Shown piece by piece: positions 39,397 to 51,300 of a DNA stretch of 64,000 nt. Source of the DNA: Nitzschia sp. pyKryTriq1. Lineage: Eukaryota > Bacillariophyta > Bacillariophyceae > Bacillariales > Bacillariaceae. The number at the start of each line of letters is the position of its first letter. The stretch's first letter is position 1. The position numbers and the translations under genes are program-made. Under the pieces are notes generated by a model. That model ran no database searches and was not told the origin of the DNA. It was given only the letters and a program-made list of their open reading frames with translations. The stretch covers positions 2,962,629 through 3,026,628 of the forward strand of contig OY101119.1 in assembly GCA_956465555.1 (NCBI GenBank), written 5' to 3'.

Positions 39397-41865
39397 TTAG
39401 TCGTCGTCATCATCGTCATCATCGTCATCGTCCGGTGGGGTACATTTGGCAACTTCCTTTTGAATTCGGGTTTTGCGGGCGGCATCTTCTGCTGCTGCTG
39501 CTGCTGCAGATGCTTCTTTTCCTTCTTCATGGTAGTACGTTTGAGGCTTGCGTTTAAAACCCGAATCGCCACGGTGTGCGGGGTCCGCCATCCATCCATG
39601 CCAATCCCAGGGCTCGGCAAATTTACCGCCCGATGGAGTATTGCCACCAAATTCAATGGGAGTATCATCGCGTTGGATAGTACCAGCATTCATTTTGGGA
39701 TCCAGCGCGGTCTAGGAGAGTACGAGTATGCATATGGTGGGACGAAGGAAAGAGGAAAAGGAGTGAGAAGAATATAAAGAGGAGAAGAGGATGGAACCAA
39801 ACAACATGGTTGCTGTCAAGAACTGCTCAACCGAAGCAACGACCACTTACGTTGACATGGTACCAATGATTGATTGCAATCCCACGAGAATTCCAATAGG
39901 GCTCCATTCGTTCTGGCTGGACGTTGAAATCCGAATTCAACGCTTTGGATACCAAATCCAGTCGAACATGTTCTCCTCGCTTCAATTTGGATTGGATTTC
40001 TTCCGGCAAAGGAAGGGTCTTGTAAAACTGAGTCCACGCCCAGTGGCGATTCCATTTTTGTCTGCGTGTCAAGACAAGAAGATGGTCATGATATCATTAT
40101 TTTGAGTGTATGCCGGTCGAAATGGACTGTTACGTTGCACAAGATCCGCGACGACGAATCGACAGTACTTACTTGATGGGCTTGTAAAGTTCAGCAGCGG
40201 TCCAGGTCTTGCCGCCATCGATAGATACATCAACGCGTTGGATTTCCTTACCACCACCAGACCAAGCAACTCCCTTGAGTGTCACAGAAGTCGCGTTCTT
40301 TCCTCCCAATATGGTGTTTTGTGGTGGATTGCAAATGATCGATTGAACTGGCATCAACTGGGATATGGGCGCTTGGTCCAATCGTTCGGGGGGCCATGCC
40401 GCCAAATCCTTTTCGAAATTGATATCCGGCGCAAAGTGGCGATACGATTTTTGTTGCCAACATTTATCGGATTGCTTGTCTGACAATATCACTTTGTGGA
40501 CCCACTTGGCCTGTCGGCACCCGGCATGACCAGGTAGAATCACTCGAACGGGATAGCCATGATCCCTTGGCAAGGGCTCACCGTTCATTTCGAACGCGAA
40601 AATCGCGTCGCCCAATCCATCGACGACCTTGTCGACGGGAACGGAACCTCCGTAATGAACACCCGTCTCATCATGGTCGTAGGCTTCAAACTGGACATGT
40701 TCCAGACCTGGAATCTCCAATTTGCCCAATGCCATCTCGTCGACGGGTAGTCCACAATATTTCAAGACATCTCGAATTTTGACACCACCCCATTTGGCGG
40801 TCGAAATAGCTCCAACCACCCAGTGCGGAGCGAGAAACTCTCGCATATTCTCATTGTGCAAGTCTTCACGACGGTTTCCAGCGCACTGTAAAGTTGTGAT
40901 CACCTCGTGCCTCGGGAATTTCGTCTTTAAATCTTCCAGGGTGAATTTGAATTTCTTTGGCAAAATACCTTTTCCCTTGATAATGAGACGATACTCTTGT
41001 GGATCCACATTTGGAACTGGAAGATGATTTCGGACGTAGAATAGTTCGTTGGGAGTAATATAATCTCGGGTTAACAGATCAAGCCTCGGTTCTCCATTGA
41101 ACGGTTTTTGGGTGCAGGGAAGCAGATTTGGATCCCTTGCTGGATCGTCCTCGTAGGCGTCGCCGAATTCAAAGCTATGACTCGCGGATTTGGCTTCTTC
41201 TTTCGAAAGATTACCGACACGGAATTTTTCCATCCAGTCGACGACATGGCCTCTCAAATGCTGACGATAGACTTCCCAGTAGGGTTCCAAGTCTTGACCT
41301 GCTGCCATGAGAAGGCGCTAAAAACATCATGTCACATCATGAGAAGCCCGAAAATGACAAAATAGAGTTTCTTTGCTCGATCCATGATCATGATACTCGT
41401 CGAACTTACCGGTGCTCCACCTGGATGTCCTTGGTAGAAACTCGTTAAATCGTACACACCACCACGAAAAGTGTACCAAAGAGAGTCTTCGTCACAGTGC
41501 TCGGCAACTTCTTCTCGAGAAAAGGTGGGAAGGTCGGGACGACTGGTAGGTTGGTTAATTTTGGGGGCATTTTCAATGCTAACTGGGGTTTCACCGTTAG
41601 GAATCATGTCTTTTGGCTGAGGATAAAGCGCCTTGTGCGGCTCCATGAACGTGACGGTACCAGCAGTAGCGATCCCCAAGCCCATGCCGACTGCCATTTC
41701 AAACCAATGTGAAGAGCTCGACGAAGATCCATTTTTCGACTGCTGCGTCGACGAAAGGGCAGCGGCCGTGGGGTTCTTGGAGGTACTGCTGAATCTGGCC
41801 ACAAGGCCACGCATGGCCGTTCTTTGAATCAACAACGGTGAAACTTTGACTGTCGAGGCTAGCAT
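39397..41865 (-). CDS. mitochondrial-type sulfite oxidase (cytochrome b5 + molybdopterin)
   Basis: Four exons: 41865..41410, 41317..40173, 40061..39851, 39711..39397; introns 92, 111 and 139 bases, all GT-AG (donors GTAAGT), in frame, giving 708 residues. Order: a presequence (SPLLIQRTAMRGLVARFSS), a membrane-like helix (~56-72), cytochrome b5 (~113-175; HPGG His147 and His172 as heme ligands, with the first splice in HPGGAP|RLLMAAG), the molybdopterin domain (Cys in TTLQCAGNRR, ~297), and the dimerisation domain with HWAWTQFY at the third exon. It oxidises sulfite to sulfate with cytochrome c as acceptor in the intermembrane space (known family role). The tail is a run of eleven Asp, unusual for this enzyme. 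Confidence 0.9.
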
Positions 41866-42620
41866 TTTGGTTTACTCTTTTATGCTGCTCCTGCCTTTCT
41901 CCTTTTTTATTTGTGAGCGGTGAGGAGAGGAGCCTGCGAATGAATCATCATCATCGATTAGCCATCATCTACTCGTATCGCACAGTGTCGTGCTTTGTTT
42001 GCAGAGTTCCGGTTTTCTCCTTTTGCATTATTTTGTGACAACCCGTGCGTTCGCATTTTTTCTTGATGGGCCGCCGGGGGGGCGGCGGGGTGGGGTTCGA
42101 CGGATGATTTTTATATGCCCTCGAGCTGTTCGAACATACTCGTTGTTTCAATTGTTTGTCGCAGTGTCTCCAAAACTCCGGCATTTGGATCTTCTTATGA
42201 CGTACTACCCGCGGCACGTTATCTAAAAATCTAAAGCACTGGACTCCTCAGCAGCTACTACGTACAAGTGCGTTACTACTGGTAGTACCGCTAGTACTAC
42301 TAGTAGTACCGCTAGCTAGTACTACTAGTAGCAAGGAGTAGGAAAGAAAAAGATAGTAGAGCAGAGATACACACAAAGTCAAGAAATGGCGTTGACTTTA
42401 TCTGTGATCTAACGGTAATACCTTACGAGCCATGGCAATGCTGGTCAAGCTACCAGTAGTGGAGTCAGTCTGGCTTGAGTCGTCGTGGTCTGCTCCTCTA
42501 CTAGCCAGCCAACAGCCAACAGCCAACAGATGGACAGTCAGTCCGTTTTCATAGAGCGGCGAGTGCTTGCTATTTTCCTGGATGATTCACCACTTTCACC
42601 CGCATGTACTACTAGTACTA
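41866..42620. other. intergenic between two minus-strand genes
   Basis: Sulfite oxidase promoter side plus the 3' flank of the ECM4-type gene. At 42285-42333 a cluster of TACTACTAGTAGTACCGCTAG units stands out. A G-rich CCGCCGGGGGG stretch near 42070. No gene supported. Confidence 0.5.
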
Positions 42621-43482
42621 CTACTCTAATCCCAATCGTTTGGCAGTCATAGGGGTCGATGGAACGATTCCACCCGGATTGAGTGGAAAAAGCTGCTTGT
42701 AATAGGACTGAGAGGCATCCTGCAAATCAATAGAAGACGAAACTCCCGGAATGTCCTTCCAGCAACGCTTCATCCATTGAAAGATATGAGGATAGTCGCA
42801 CTGCAATCGCCAATGTCGAGAGCCTCCCGCTCCAAAGAACGGAGCATACACGGCATCGAATCGCAGCATTGTCGGAAGTAGAAAAATATCCGATTCCGTA
42901 AATTGATCCCCACACAAAAAGGGTTGTTCTTTCAAAATACTTTCACAGCGATCCAATCCTTGAAGGACGTTGGCCGAAGCTCGATCATAGGCTGATTGCG
43001 TAGTTGCAAATCCACATTGATAACATCCGTTGTTGACGAGACGATAGACCCAATCGTTGGTCTCGTCGATTTTGGATTGAAGATGTGCAGGGCAAAGATC
43101 AATGAAGGGTTTTTTCTCCTTCTCCTCCGACGACGACAGTAATAATAGAGGCAGCATTCGCACGATATCTTTGGATTCATTGGAAATAATGGTCCGCGTC
43201 TTCCAATCCACCAAGACTGGAGCCGTACACCGACCTTCATAACCCGGCTGGCACAATTGATAGAGTTCTCGTAAATCTTTCAGCTGGGGAGCTTGTGGAG
43301 GAGGCGTTCCAAAGACCCATCCACCTCGACTCGCCTTGATCGGATCATCCACCAACTGTGTCATGCCCAATAATGGTTGTTGTTGTTGTTGTTGTTGTTG
43401 TTGTTCTTGCAATCCCAAAATGTTTACCACCAGTCGGACCCGATGACACCACGGACATGGATTTCCCACATAGACATGATAC

Positions 43483-43517
<35 letters not shown>

Positions 43518-43928
43518 ATCACCATCAATTGGATATTTTGTCGAACCCAATGTTCCCTGGGATAACGTATAGGCAGGACGCTGATAGGTACCCGATTTGT
43601 CTTGAGGAGCGAGTTCCACCATGAAGCGTTGCCACAAAAATTTCCAAGATTCCTTGGCGGTTTGAACGATCCGACCTTGTGGGACCACTTTGGACGCAAT
43701 CTCGAGCAAATTGAATCCCTTGTCCAGCTTATTATTATTATTATTATTATTGTTGTTGTTGTTGTTGTTGTTGTTGGAAGAGAAAAGTGACGTTCGATGA
43801 TCATTCGTGGTCGTTGCCAGCGGCAGAATGACGGGAACGAAGCCATTCGCGGACCCAGGAGCCCAACCGAGGACTACTAGCAGGGATGCTGCGATAACAA
43901 CAATGAGAAGACGATGATGATTCAGCAT
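42621..43928 (-). CDS. ECM4-type glutathionyl-hydroquinone reductase (GST Xi class), plastid-targeted
   Basis: 435 residues from ATG 43928, chosen because the next residues form a signal peptide (RLLIVVIAASLLVVLGWA) ending ANGF|VPVILP, like a plastid leader; the frame extends further upstream but with no such logic. After an Asn run (~15) comes the Xi-class core: NPCPWCHRVRLVVNI (~160), GWVFG, TAPVLVDWKTRTIISNESKDIVRML, NNGCYQCGFATTQSAYD and FLCGDQFTESDIFLLPTMLRFD. Xi enzymes reduce glutathionyl-quinones using the first Cys; the usual site is CPWA, whereas here a CPWC dithiol is present, like glutaredoxin. Poly-Ala and poly-Gln (near 155 and 185) are coding microsatellites. Confidence 0.82.
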
Positions 43929-44461
43929 GCTGGTTGTTCTACTAATAGCGTTAGGATGACGATGATGACTTGAGATACGGATTGTGGTATATTGTTGGTT
44001 GGTAGTGTCAGATAGGATGATCGAAAACAACGGGATGAGAACTATCGTCGTCTCTTTAGCTTTGACGGATCTTTGGATTTTGGATTTTTTGGATTTCTTG
44101 GCGGGAAACTCCACGACACGCACGAAGTGCAGGCGACGGGCGGGGTACGTACAGCGTACAGAACCTGTATTCGACAACTCTGACTAGACTGATGTCCTCC
44201 TCCCGCACGTCCGTCGCCCGTGAAAAGTACGTGTACTTGTATTATTATGTTGTGTGCGAGAAAACGTATCGCATCGCCACGAAAATATTAGACCGATCAC
44301 GAAGAATCATCACGATGACCATGCAATGATCTCGATGACGAGATGATGATGGATGATGATGACACCAGTATTGTCATTGCGAAACTGTATCTATATCACC
44401 TCTTCTCCCGCATTGCACGTACAGTAGTTGTACTGACCGACTCCTCTTGGTGACGCTCTTG
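43929..44461. promoter_or_regulatory. divergent promoter region
   Basis: 533 bases between the ECM4-type gene and the M14-like gene. A GATGATGATGGATGATGATGA run at about 44340-44362 is the only feature; the minus-strand frame running through it belongs to the uncertain 5' extension of the ECM4-type frame. Confidence 0.4.
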
Positions 44462-45691
44462 ATGGTCCCAAGGACTCCTCTGTTTCTTCTCTCTTTGTAT
44501 TGTCACTGCTTCTTATTGGCACTACCTCCTCTCTCCTCCTCGTTCCCCGCTGCTTCTGCCTTTTCTCCGTTTCGACAACTACGTGTACTTCGATACTACT
44601 CATTTTCATCTACTGTCATTATGGGAGTCCTACAAGACGAACCGAATGATCCCAACACGCCTATTCCACGCTTTTATCCGATTGGTACTCCGGGACAACC
44701 TTGGACGGCCCAAGAAGACGAAGAATGGAAGGCACAAACTAAAAAGCAGCGATCGTATCAGACCGAAGTGATTGACAAATTACAAGCATCCTTCGCTGAA
44801 CATTCTCATTTGGAACTCGAGCAATATAGCAGCTTGCAATGTTCCTCAAGCTCATCAAGTTCATCAAGTTCCTCATCTTATTCATATCCCTTGTTTGTTG
44901 TCCAATCCAAAGACTGGAAGGACGGTCAACCTTGTATTTTGGTCACGGGAGGTGTCCATGGCTATGAAACTTCGGGAGTACAGGGTGCCATACTCTTTCT
45001 GAAAGAATTTTCGGCACCGTATTTGGACAAGATCAATCTAGTCGTGGCTCCGTGTGTCAGTCCATGGGCGTACGAACACATTCAACGATGGCAAGCCGAT
45101 TTGCAAGATCCCAATCGATCCTTCAATCCAGATCGATCCACTCCCGAAAGTCAAGCCTTGATGGATTATTTGCGACAAAAACTACTAGGAGTAGATTCAA
45201 GTGGTGGTTGGACTTGTCATTTGGATTTGCATGAAACGACCAATACCGACGAGACGGAGTTTATGCCCGCCAAACATGCCAAGGCGGGATTGGCTTATAG
45301 TGGAGAAACGATTCCCGATGGATTTTATTTGGTAGGAGACGATCAAAATCCTCAATTGGAATTTCAAAAGGCCGTCATTGAAAGTGTCAAACAAGTTACT
45401 CATGTTGCTCCTCCCGATGAACGAGGAGAAATCATTGAAGTACCGCTGGCATCGGAAGGTCTCATTTTGGTACCGGCCAAACAATTGGGATTGTGTTGCA
45501 GTGTGACGGGGGGAACCTATGTCACGACTACCGAAGTGTATCCGGACTCTCCATTGGTGACGGACGAAATTTGCAATCAAGCCCAAGTGGCAGCTATTAC
45601 TGGAGCTATCGATTACGTCTTGATGAAGCAGCAGCAACAACAACAACAACAACAACAAAATAATGACAAGGAAGAAGAAAAGTCGTCGTAG
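44462..45691 (+). CDS. M14-like zinc metallopeptidase/deacylase
   Basis: 409 residues from ATG 44462 (an upstream TTG extends the frame but is no start). A leader (FLLSLYCHCFLLALPP) ends ASAFSPF, a good match to the diatom plastid motif ASAFAP. The core has the M14 metal site: GGVHGYETSGVQGA (~161, H-x-x-E), then HLDLHETT (~253, third zinc His), and a C-terminal TTTEVYPD whose Glu could be the catalytic base. The spacing and general sequence recall succinylglutamate-desuccinylase/aspartoacylase-type members more than digestive carboxypeptidases; substrate unknown. A Ser run near 135 and a Gln run near 392 are coding repeats. Confidence 0.78.
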   Translation: MVPRTPLFLLSLYCHCFLLALPPLSSSFPAASAFSPFRQLRVLRYYSFSSTVIMGVLQDEPNDPNTPIPRFYPIGTPGQPWTAQEDEEWKAQTKKQRSYQTEVIDKLQASFAEHSHLELEQYSSLQCSSSSSSSSSSSSYSYPLFVVQSKDWKDGQPCILVTGGVHGYETSGVQGAILFLKEFSAPYLDKINLVVAPCVSPWAYEHIQRWQADLQDPNRSFNPDRSTPESQALMDYLRQKLLGVDSSGGWTCHLDLHETTNTDETEFMPAKHAKAGLAYSGETIPDGFYLVGDDQNPQLEFQKAVIESVKQVTHVAPPDERGEIIEVPLASEGLILVPAKQLGLCCSVTGGTYVTTTEVYPDSPLVTDEICNQAQVAAITGAIDYVLMKQQQQQQQQQQNNDKEEEKSS

Positions 45692-45910
45692 AATAAGAAA
45701 AGTAGAACATTAGGATAATATTACTCCCACAAACTATTTTACTTTAGTTCATGAGCGTATAAGTACTGTAGGTTGTCTTTCGGCGACAGCTACTAGCGAC
45801 CAATCTTCCTCGCCATCGCCTTTGAATTGTCGCTTTCTTCCCAAAAAGCTCGGTTTCTAACCCTCATTGTACAATTATAAATAATATCAATTCTCTATCG
45901 CAGCATGCAT

Positions 45911-46561
45911 TTACCTTCCAAATTTACCCATCAAGAATCCTCGTGCCAACACTCCCGCTCCAAACATTTGGAATTGCGACACAGCAGGCGACGTGGTCGC
46001 CTCATCAATCGGCAAACTGTCAATGCCCATGGCACTGACACAAAAAATGTATCGATGTTCACCATGTCCCGGTGGGGGGGCAGCGCCACAAAATCCGGCA
46101 AATCCGGCATCGTTCTTCAACATTTTGGCGCCGGGTGGAAGACCGGATCGGTCGGGATTTCCAGCGCCCGTAGCGAGGCTGGTAGTAGTGGCGGGAATAT
46201 CGTACACGATCCAGTGCCAGAATCCCGAGACCGTGGGAGCATCCGGATCGTAGCACGTCACAACAAAGGATTTGGTTTCGGGAGGAACTCCTTCAGATGA
46301 CCAACTGAGAGACGGAGAGACATCTTCTCCTCCCTCGACGCCAAATGCCTTGGAAAGTTGAGGGGCTTTCAAGGTGGCACCTTCTTCCAAGTCGGTAGAA
46401 GTGACCGCAAAGGTCGGAGCTTCGGGCAAGAAAGAGTAAGGATTGGGGGGAGAACCAGGCATAGTGGAAACGGAAACGACGCTAGTAATAGTACTATTGA
46501 ATGGGAGGAAGAGGAAGACGCAGAGAAGTTGTGTTTTGAGAAGCCTTGATAGAAACATCAT
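45911..46561 (-). CDS. PEBP / YbhB-YbcL family protein with signal peptide
   Basis: 216 residues from ATG 46561; this start gives a signal peptide (FLSRLLKTQLLCVFLFLPF). The folded part is a phosphatidylethanolamine-binding protein: TLKAPQLSKAF, SPSLSWSSEGVPPETKSFVVTCYDPDAP (~80-107; DPDAP ligand loop), FWHWIVYDIPA, FAGFCGAAPPPGHGEHRYIFCVSA (~155-178, the GxHRY strand). PEBP proteins bind phospho-ligands or inhibit kinases; the bacterial YbhB-like members are small periplasmic proteins. The leader implies export or secretory retention. The gene converges on the M14-like gene. Confidence 0.85.
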   Translation of the reverse strand: MMFLSRLLKTQLLCVFLFLPFNSTITSVVSVSTMPGSPPNPYSFLPEAPTFAVTSTDLEEGATLKAPQLSKAFGVEGGEDVSPSLSWSSEGVPPETKSFVVTCYDPDAPTVSGFWHWIVYDIPATTTSLATGAGNPDRSGLPPGAKMLKNDAGFAGFCGAAPPPGHGEHRYIFCVSAMGIDSLPIDEATTSPAVSQFQMFGAGVLARGFLMGKFGR

Positions 46562-47091
46562 AATATCGTCGTTCCCATCGATATTATTATATCCTGCGAG
46601 TGTCGAGTTGTGCGTTATTGTTATTGTTGTGAACACGCGATGCGTCAGTTTCGCGAGTTTCGACGTATGATTCGCGCCGTCGCGCATGCGCGCAATGAAA
46701 GATCCTCCGTGACTAAAAGATCGCTTGCTCGAGTCGCGAAGATGATGTCATGCGGCCGACGAGGACGACGACTCATTGGACCACTTTACTCCACGTGGCA
46801 GTTCTGACAGTACGCATTGCCTATGGTTGCGTGAATGCGATGCGATGAAGGCGCGAGAAGAAGCGAGCGATCGAACGAATGAAAGCGACAATGACACGCG
46901 CTAGCTCTGCCGGCCCCTGCTTCTGATGGCGGCGTCGCATCGATCATGACATGTGCATGATGTCCATGATGCCCATAATATACTGCGTATCGACAAGCAC
47001 TCTCTCTAGTAGAGTAGAGACTAGACTAGACTAGACTTGAATAGCAACATTGTATCTCTCCAGTATTATTTGGAACCAAACAACGAAAAAC
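46562..47091. promoter_or_regulatory. divergent promoter region
   Basis: Between the PEBP gene and the coiled-coil gene. A CTAGA repeat (AGACTAGACTAGACTAGACT) at about 47018-47037 lies about 55 bases upstream of the coiled-coil ATG, preceded by an inverted CTCTCTAGTAGAGTAGAG word. Many ATGATGATG-type and GCGCGATG words are present. No gene seen. Confidence 0.45.
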
Positions 47092-48165
47092 ATGTGGTCG
47101 TCTTGCTGTGGTGGGACTTTGCTTCTGCTGATGGTGCTGCTACAACTGGTCGTATTAGTAGCGGGTTCTTCTTCCTCGTCTTCGAGTACAACACCTACGT
47201 GTACAACCATCTCGATAGCGACGGTGACGATTCCTCGCGGAGGTGCGGGGGGCAATCCTCTAGGTTCGTTTTTGGGGCGATTGATCAAGAAGCGACGAGT
47301 GCCTCCTTCGTATTCCCAATCGCTTCAAGAACAAGTCTTGCTGTTAGATGTCGAATTGAGTCGAGCTCGAGAAGAATTGAATCGTTTGCGAGAACTTCGT
47401 CAAACCGCCCTCCAAGCAGAACGAAAACAAAAAGCAGCTCGATTCTTGTCAAAGTCAAGTTCGCCCTCTTTGACCAAAGAACAACGGCAAGCCTTGCAAC
47501 AAGAACAATCCATGTTGCAACAAAAAATTGAGACGATGCAAGTACAACTCGAGCAAATGGAACGAATGAAGGTCGAAATGGAAGAATTATTGCAAGCAAG
47601 TACCGAACGGATTCAACAACTCGAGTCGAAATTGGCCGAGCAACAAGATTTGACACGAGAATTGGAAGAGAATTATCGAGAACAAATTGCGGCCCTGCAA
47701 GCCAGTTTGCAACAAACAGCGGAGCAGCAAAGTGTCCAATTGGAGAGTATGCAAGAGGAACGTATTCAACAGGCTGCCGAAGCGGCGCGACAGGAAGCCC
47801 TTTTGGAAGTGGATGAACGCATCAGCCAAGTTACTCAAGATTTGCAAAAGGAACACGCGAAAGCTCTACAAGCCGAACGGGAACGATCGATTCAAGCGGT
47901 CGAGGCCGAAAAGAAAAAGATGCGCAAACTCGTCAAGGCTCTAGCGATTCGAGAAAAGAAACTCTTGGCCAAAGCAGCATCAGCATCAGCAGCTCGGGAC
48001 AAGCAGAATAAGACACAGCGAAAAACAGTACCACACGTTGTAGTAGATGACGATGAAGACGACGAACAAGAACAGCCAGAAGAATCAGCGAAACCAAGCG
48101 TGTTGAGTTCTTCGTCCTTTCAGCAACGGCCCAAGACAGCACCCACGACTCGTGGTTTCATATAA
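47092..48165 (+). CDS. secretory coiled-coil protein, unknown function
   Basis: 357 residues from ATG 47092; an upstream TTG extends the frame but is not a start. A signal peptide (GTLLLLMVLLQLVVLVAGS) and a serine run precede a Pro-Arg-Gly-Gly stretch (IPRGGAGGNPLGSFLGRL). Residues ~75-310 form one long coiled coil rich in Glu/Gln/Arg (repeating LQQKIETMQVQLEQMERMKVEMEELL, listed here only as two halves of the heptad pattern). The tail is acidic, then SSFQQRPKTAPTTRGFI. It could be a structural or tethering protein of the endomembrane or plastid periphery (inference). No family recognised. Confidence 0.6.
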   Translation: MWSSCCGGTLLLLMVLLQLVVLVAGSSSSSSSTTPTCTTISIATVTIPRGGAGGNPLGSFLGRLIKKRRVPPSYSQSLQEQVLLLDVELSRAREELNRLRELRQTALQAERKQKAARFLSKSSSPSLTKEQRQALQQEQSMLQQKIETMQVQLEQMERMKVEMEELLQASTERIQQLESKLAEQQDLTRELEENYREQIAALQASLQQTAEQQSVQLESMQEERIQQAAEAARQEALLEVDERISQVTQDLQKEHAKALQAERERSIQAVEAEKKKMRKLVKALAIREKKLLAKAASASAARDKQNKTQRKTVPHVVVDDDEDDEQEQPEESAKPSVLSSSSFQQRPKTAPTTRGFI

Positions 48166-48363
48166 ACACAAGTACATTATAAATACTGAGACTAAATAAT
48201 GTTGAATGTGAATTCGTAGCTAATGTAGCTTACGCGCGGAATGAAAAGAAGTTCCATGGAGAATCGTATGCTCTGAGATTGATGAGAGATTGTGAAAGAA
48301 GTATGCATTCATTTTTTTGCCTCAGCACTTGTAAAAAGGCTTCAGTGGGTCGGAGCACTCCTA
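48166..48363. other. short convergent intergenic gap
   Basis: 198 bases between two converging stops; no feature seen. Confidence 0.4.
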
Positions 48364-51300
48364 TTAAGCCGACGCCGCTTTCGTCGTGCCGATCTCGGTC
48401 TTTTCCTGGGTGATCACGTCGGAAATCTCGCTCTTGAGATCCTCCACATCTATAGCGCTGATGCCAAGTCTCTTCTCTGCGTTTGCCACGGTCTGAATGG
48501 CTCGCATTACCGAATCAGGGGTCAACGAGATCGAATCAATGCCCTCCTCCACCAAAAAGGCTGCGAATTCGGGCTTGTCGGACGGGGCCTGTCCACAAAG
48601 ACCCACCGGGAGGCCGTTTCGATGAGCACCTTGGATCGCTTGACTGATGGCCGCCGTCACGGCCGAATTCGACTCGTCAAAGATATGGGCGAGATCTCCA
48701 GAGTCTCGATCACAACCCAACACAAGTTGAGTCAAATCATTCGATCCAATGGAGAATCCATCAAAGATGGAAGCGAAGTCATCAATGGCAAGAACATTGG
48801 AAGGAACCTCGCACATGACCCAGACCTTTAAACCCTTCTCGCCTTGCTTCAATCCATTCTTTGCCAAGGCGTCCAAAACCCCTTTGCCTTCCTCAACAGT
48901 ACGACAGAACGGGACCATAAGCTGCACGTTTGTCAAACCCATCTCCTTACGAACGTGAGAAAGAGCTTCGCATTCTAAGTCAAAGGCATCTTTGAAATCT
49001 GGATGAAGATAACGCGATGCACCACGGAGACCCAACATGGGATTTTCTTCCTTTGGTTCAAATTGCTCTCCTCCAATCAAACGACAATATTCGTTAGACT
49101 TGAAATCGCCCAGACGGACGATAATGGGTCGTGGGTAAAATGCTGCCGCAATGCTACCGACACCCTCGGAAAGCTTTCGCAAGAAGAAATCTTTGGGAGA
49201 CGGATCGTTCCTAGATTTTTCTGCAATTTGAGCCAAGGCTTCTTGGCTGACTTTTTCAGGAAATAGCACCGCGTTGGGGTGAATTCCTATATGATTGGCA
49301 ACGACAAATTCTTGACGTACAAGACCCACTCCAGCAACCGGCAGACCCGAGTGTGCTAGTGCCGCATCGGGATCAGCAAGAATCAGCTGAATTTTGGTCT
49401 TGGTCTTGGGCAGATCTTCCACACTGAATTCAGTCTTGTCAATTTGAGCAGAACCTTCATGAACTCTTCCCGAGTTGCCGTGAGAGCAATCGACAGTGTA
49501 AGTCTTTCCTGTTTTCAATACTTCGGTGGCATCTTTGGTTCCAACAATACAAGGGACGCCAAGTTCTCTGCTCACAATAGCTGCGTGGCACGTGCGTCCT
49601 CCCCGATTGGTCACCACCGCAGATGCCATTCGAATGGCAGGAACCCCTATGACGCGAGGGAAAGGAAATGGTTAGGATTTGATAACCACCAGAGGCAATA
49701 TCTATCAAAATGCAAGAAAAGGCAAACTTACAATCAGGATCGGTCATGTCCGCGACGAGAATGTCGCCTTTCCTCATTTGAGACATATCTCTAAGATCGT
49801 GAATCACCCGCACGGTACCGGTTGCGGCATCGGAGCCGATCGCGGTGCCTTCAACTACAGTTTTGCCGGTCTTTTTGACAATGGTCTGGGTCAGTGCTCC
49901 TTGGCCTATACGAGACCGAACCGTTTCAGGACGTGCTTGAACAATAAAGAGTTCTCCGGTAATACCATCCTTTGCCCATTCGATATCCATTGGAGTTGGC
50001 TTTCCATGGTGTTCGCTGTAGTGCTTTTCAATGTCCACGCACCATTTGGCGAGAGTCTTGGCTTCCTCGTCCGAAATGCACGGTTTGAAAGTATCCGCTT
50101 CCTTGGTCTCAATGGTCTTGGTACGTGTGTGAGACACACCTCGCGTATAGACAATGGAGGTCTGTTTGCGGCCGATCCGACGTCGAATGATCGGATCTTC
50201 GGCGACATCAATCATGGGTTTGAAGACTTGGATCTCATCGGGGTCTACTTTCCCTCCCACAACACTCTCCCCGAGTCCATACGAGCCGGTAATAACGACT
50301 GCATCACGGAAACCGGTATCCGGATCCAGTGTAAACGCAACTCCCGCCGAAGCGATATCAGAGCGCACCATCAGCTGGACGACCACGGCTCCCTTGACCA
50401 TCATGTGATCAAAGTTGTTGTGTACACGGTATGTAATGGCTCGATCCGTAAAAACCGACGCCAGGCACTCCAATACAGTATCGACGACAGCATTGGGGCC
50501 GACCACATTGAGAAAGGAAGCCTGCTGACCCGCAAAGGATGCTGTCGGCAAATCCTCCGCAGTGGCAGAGCTTCGGACGGCAACGCTCACGTCGCGACCA
50601 TCCTTGCTCATTGCTGTATAGGATTCAATAATATCTTTGCGGACGTTGTCAGGGAGTCCAGCGTGCATGATCATTTGTCGAGCCTGACGGCCGATATCGG
50701 CCAGGTGATCCAAATTGGAGACTTTTTAAAAAGGATGGGAGACAACGACGACGACGACGACGAGGAGGAGAATGAGTTGTCAGCAAAATAATGTACACAA
50801 ATATGGTTGGCAAACATGTAAAAGAAGCATTGCTTGCCCATTCTATTTCTAGTCTTACCATCCACGTCTTTGAGTAGGAGCTGAAGACGCTCTCGGAGTT
50901 GGTATCGATCCAATACAGCATCGTAGGCAGTGGAGGATACGGCAAAACCTCCTGGGATGGCCACTCCTAGCGGAGTGAGTCGCTGAATGAGTTCGCCGAG
51001 CGACGCCGTTTTTCTGTTGTACAGTATTGTTATGAGAATACGCGAAAGAGTGAGAAAGAATAAAAATAAACGACCACATACATCACACAGAAGATCCAGG
51101 ACAAGCTACCATGACTTACCCTCCGACCTTGGGAAGATCATCGAGATCGATTTCTTCGAGCGGAATGCAGTGCTTACTGGGCGTAGTATCGAGTTCTGGA
51201 GCTTCATCCTTGAGTTCTACGATATCCGAGGTTAGAGATGCCTGCTGGTGTGGCGGTACATAATACATGGACGTTGTCTTCGTCGTCTTGACCTGATGTA

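Noticed and set aside
49679-50791. 370-codon plus-strand frame over PEP synthase
   Set aside because: Antisense shadow crossing two real introns of the PEP synthase gene; no domain.
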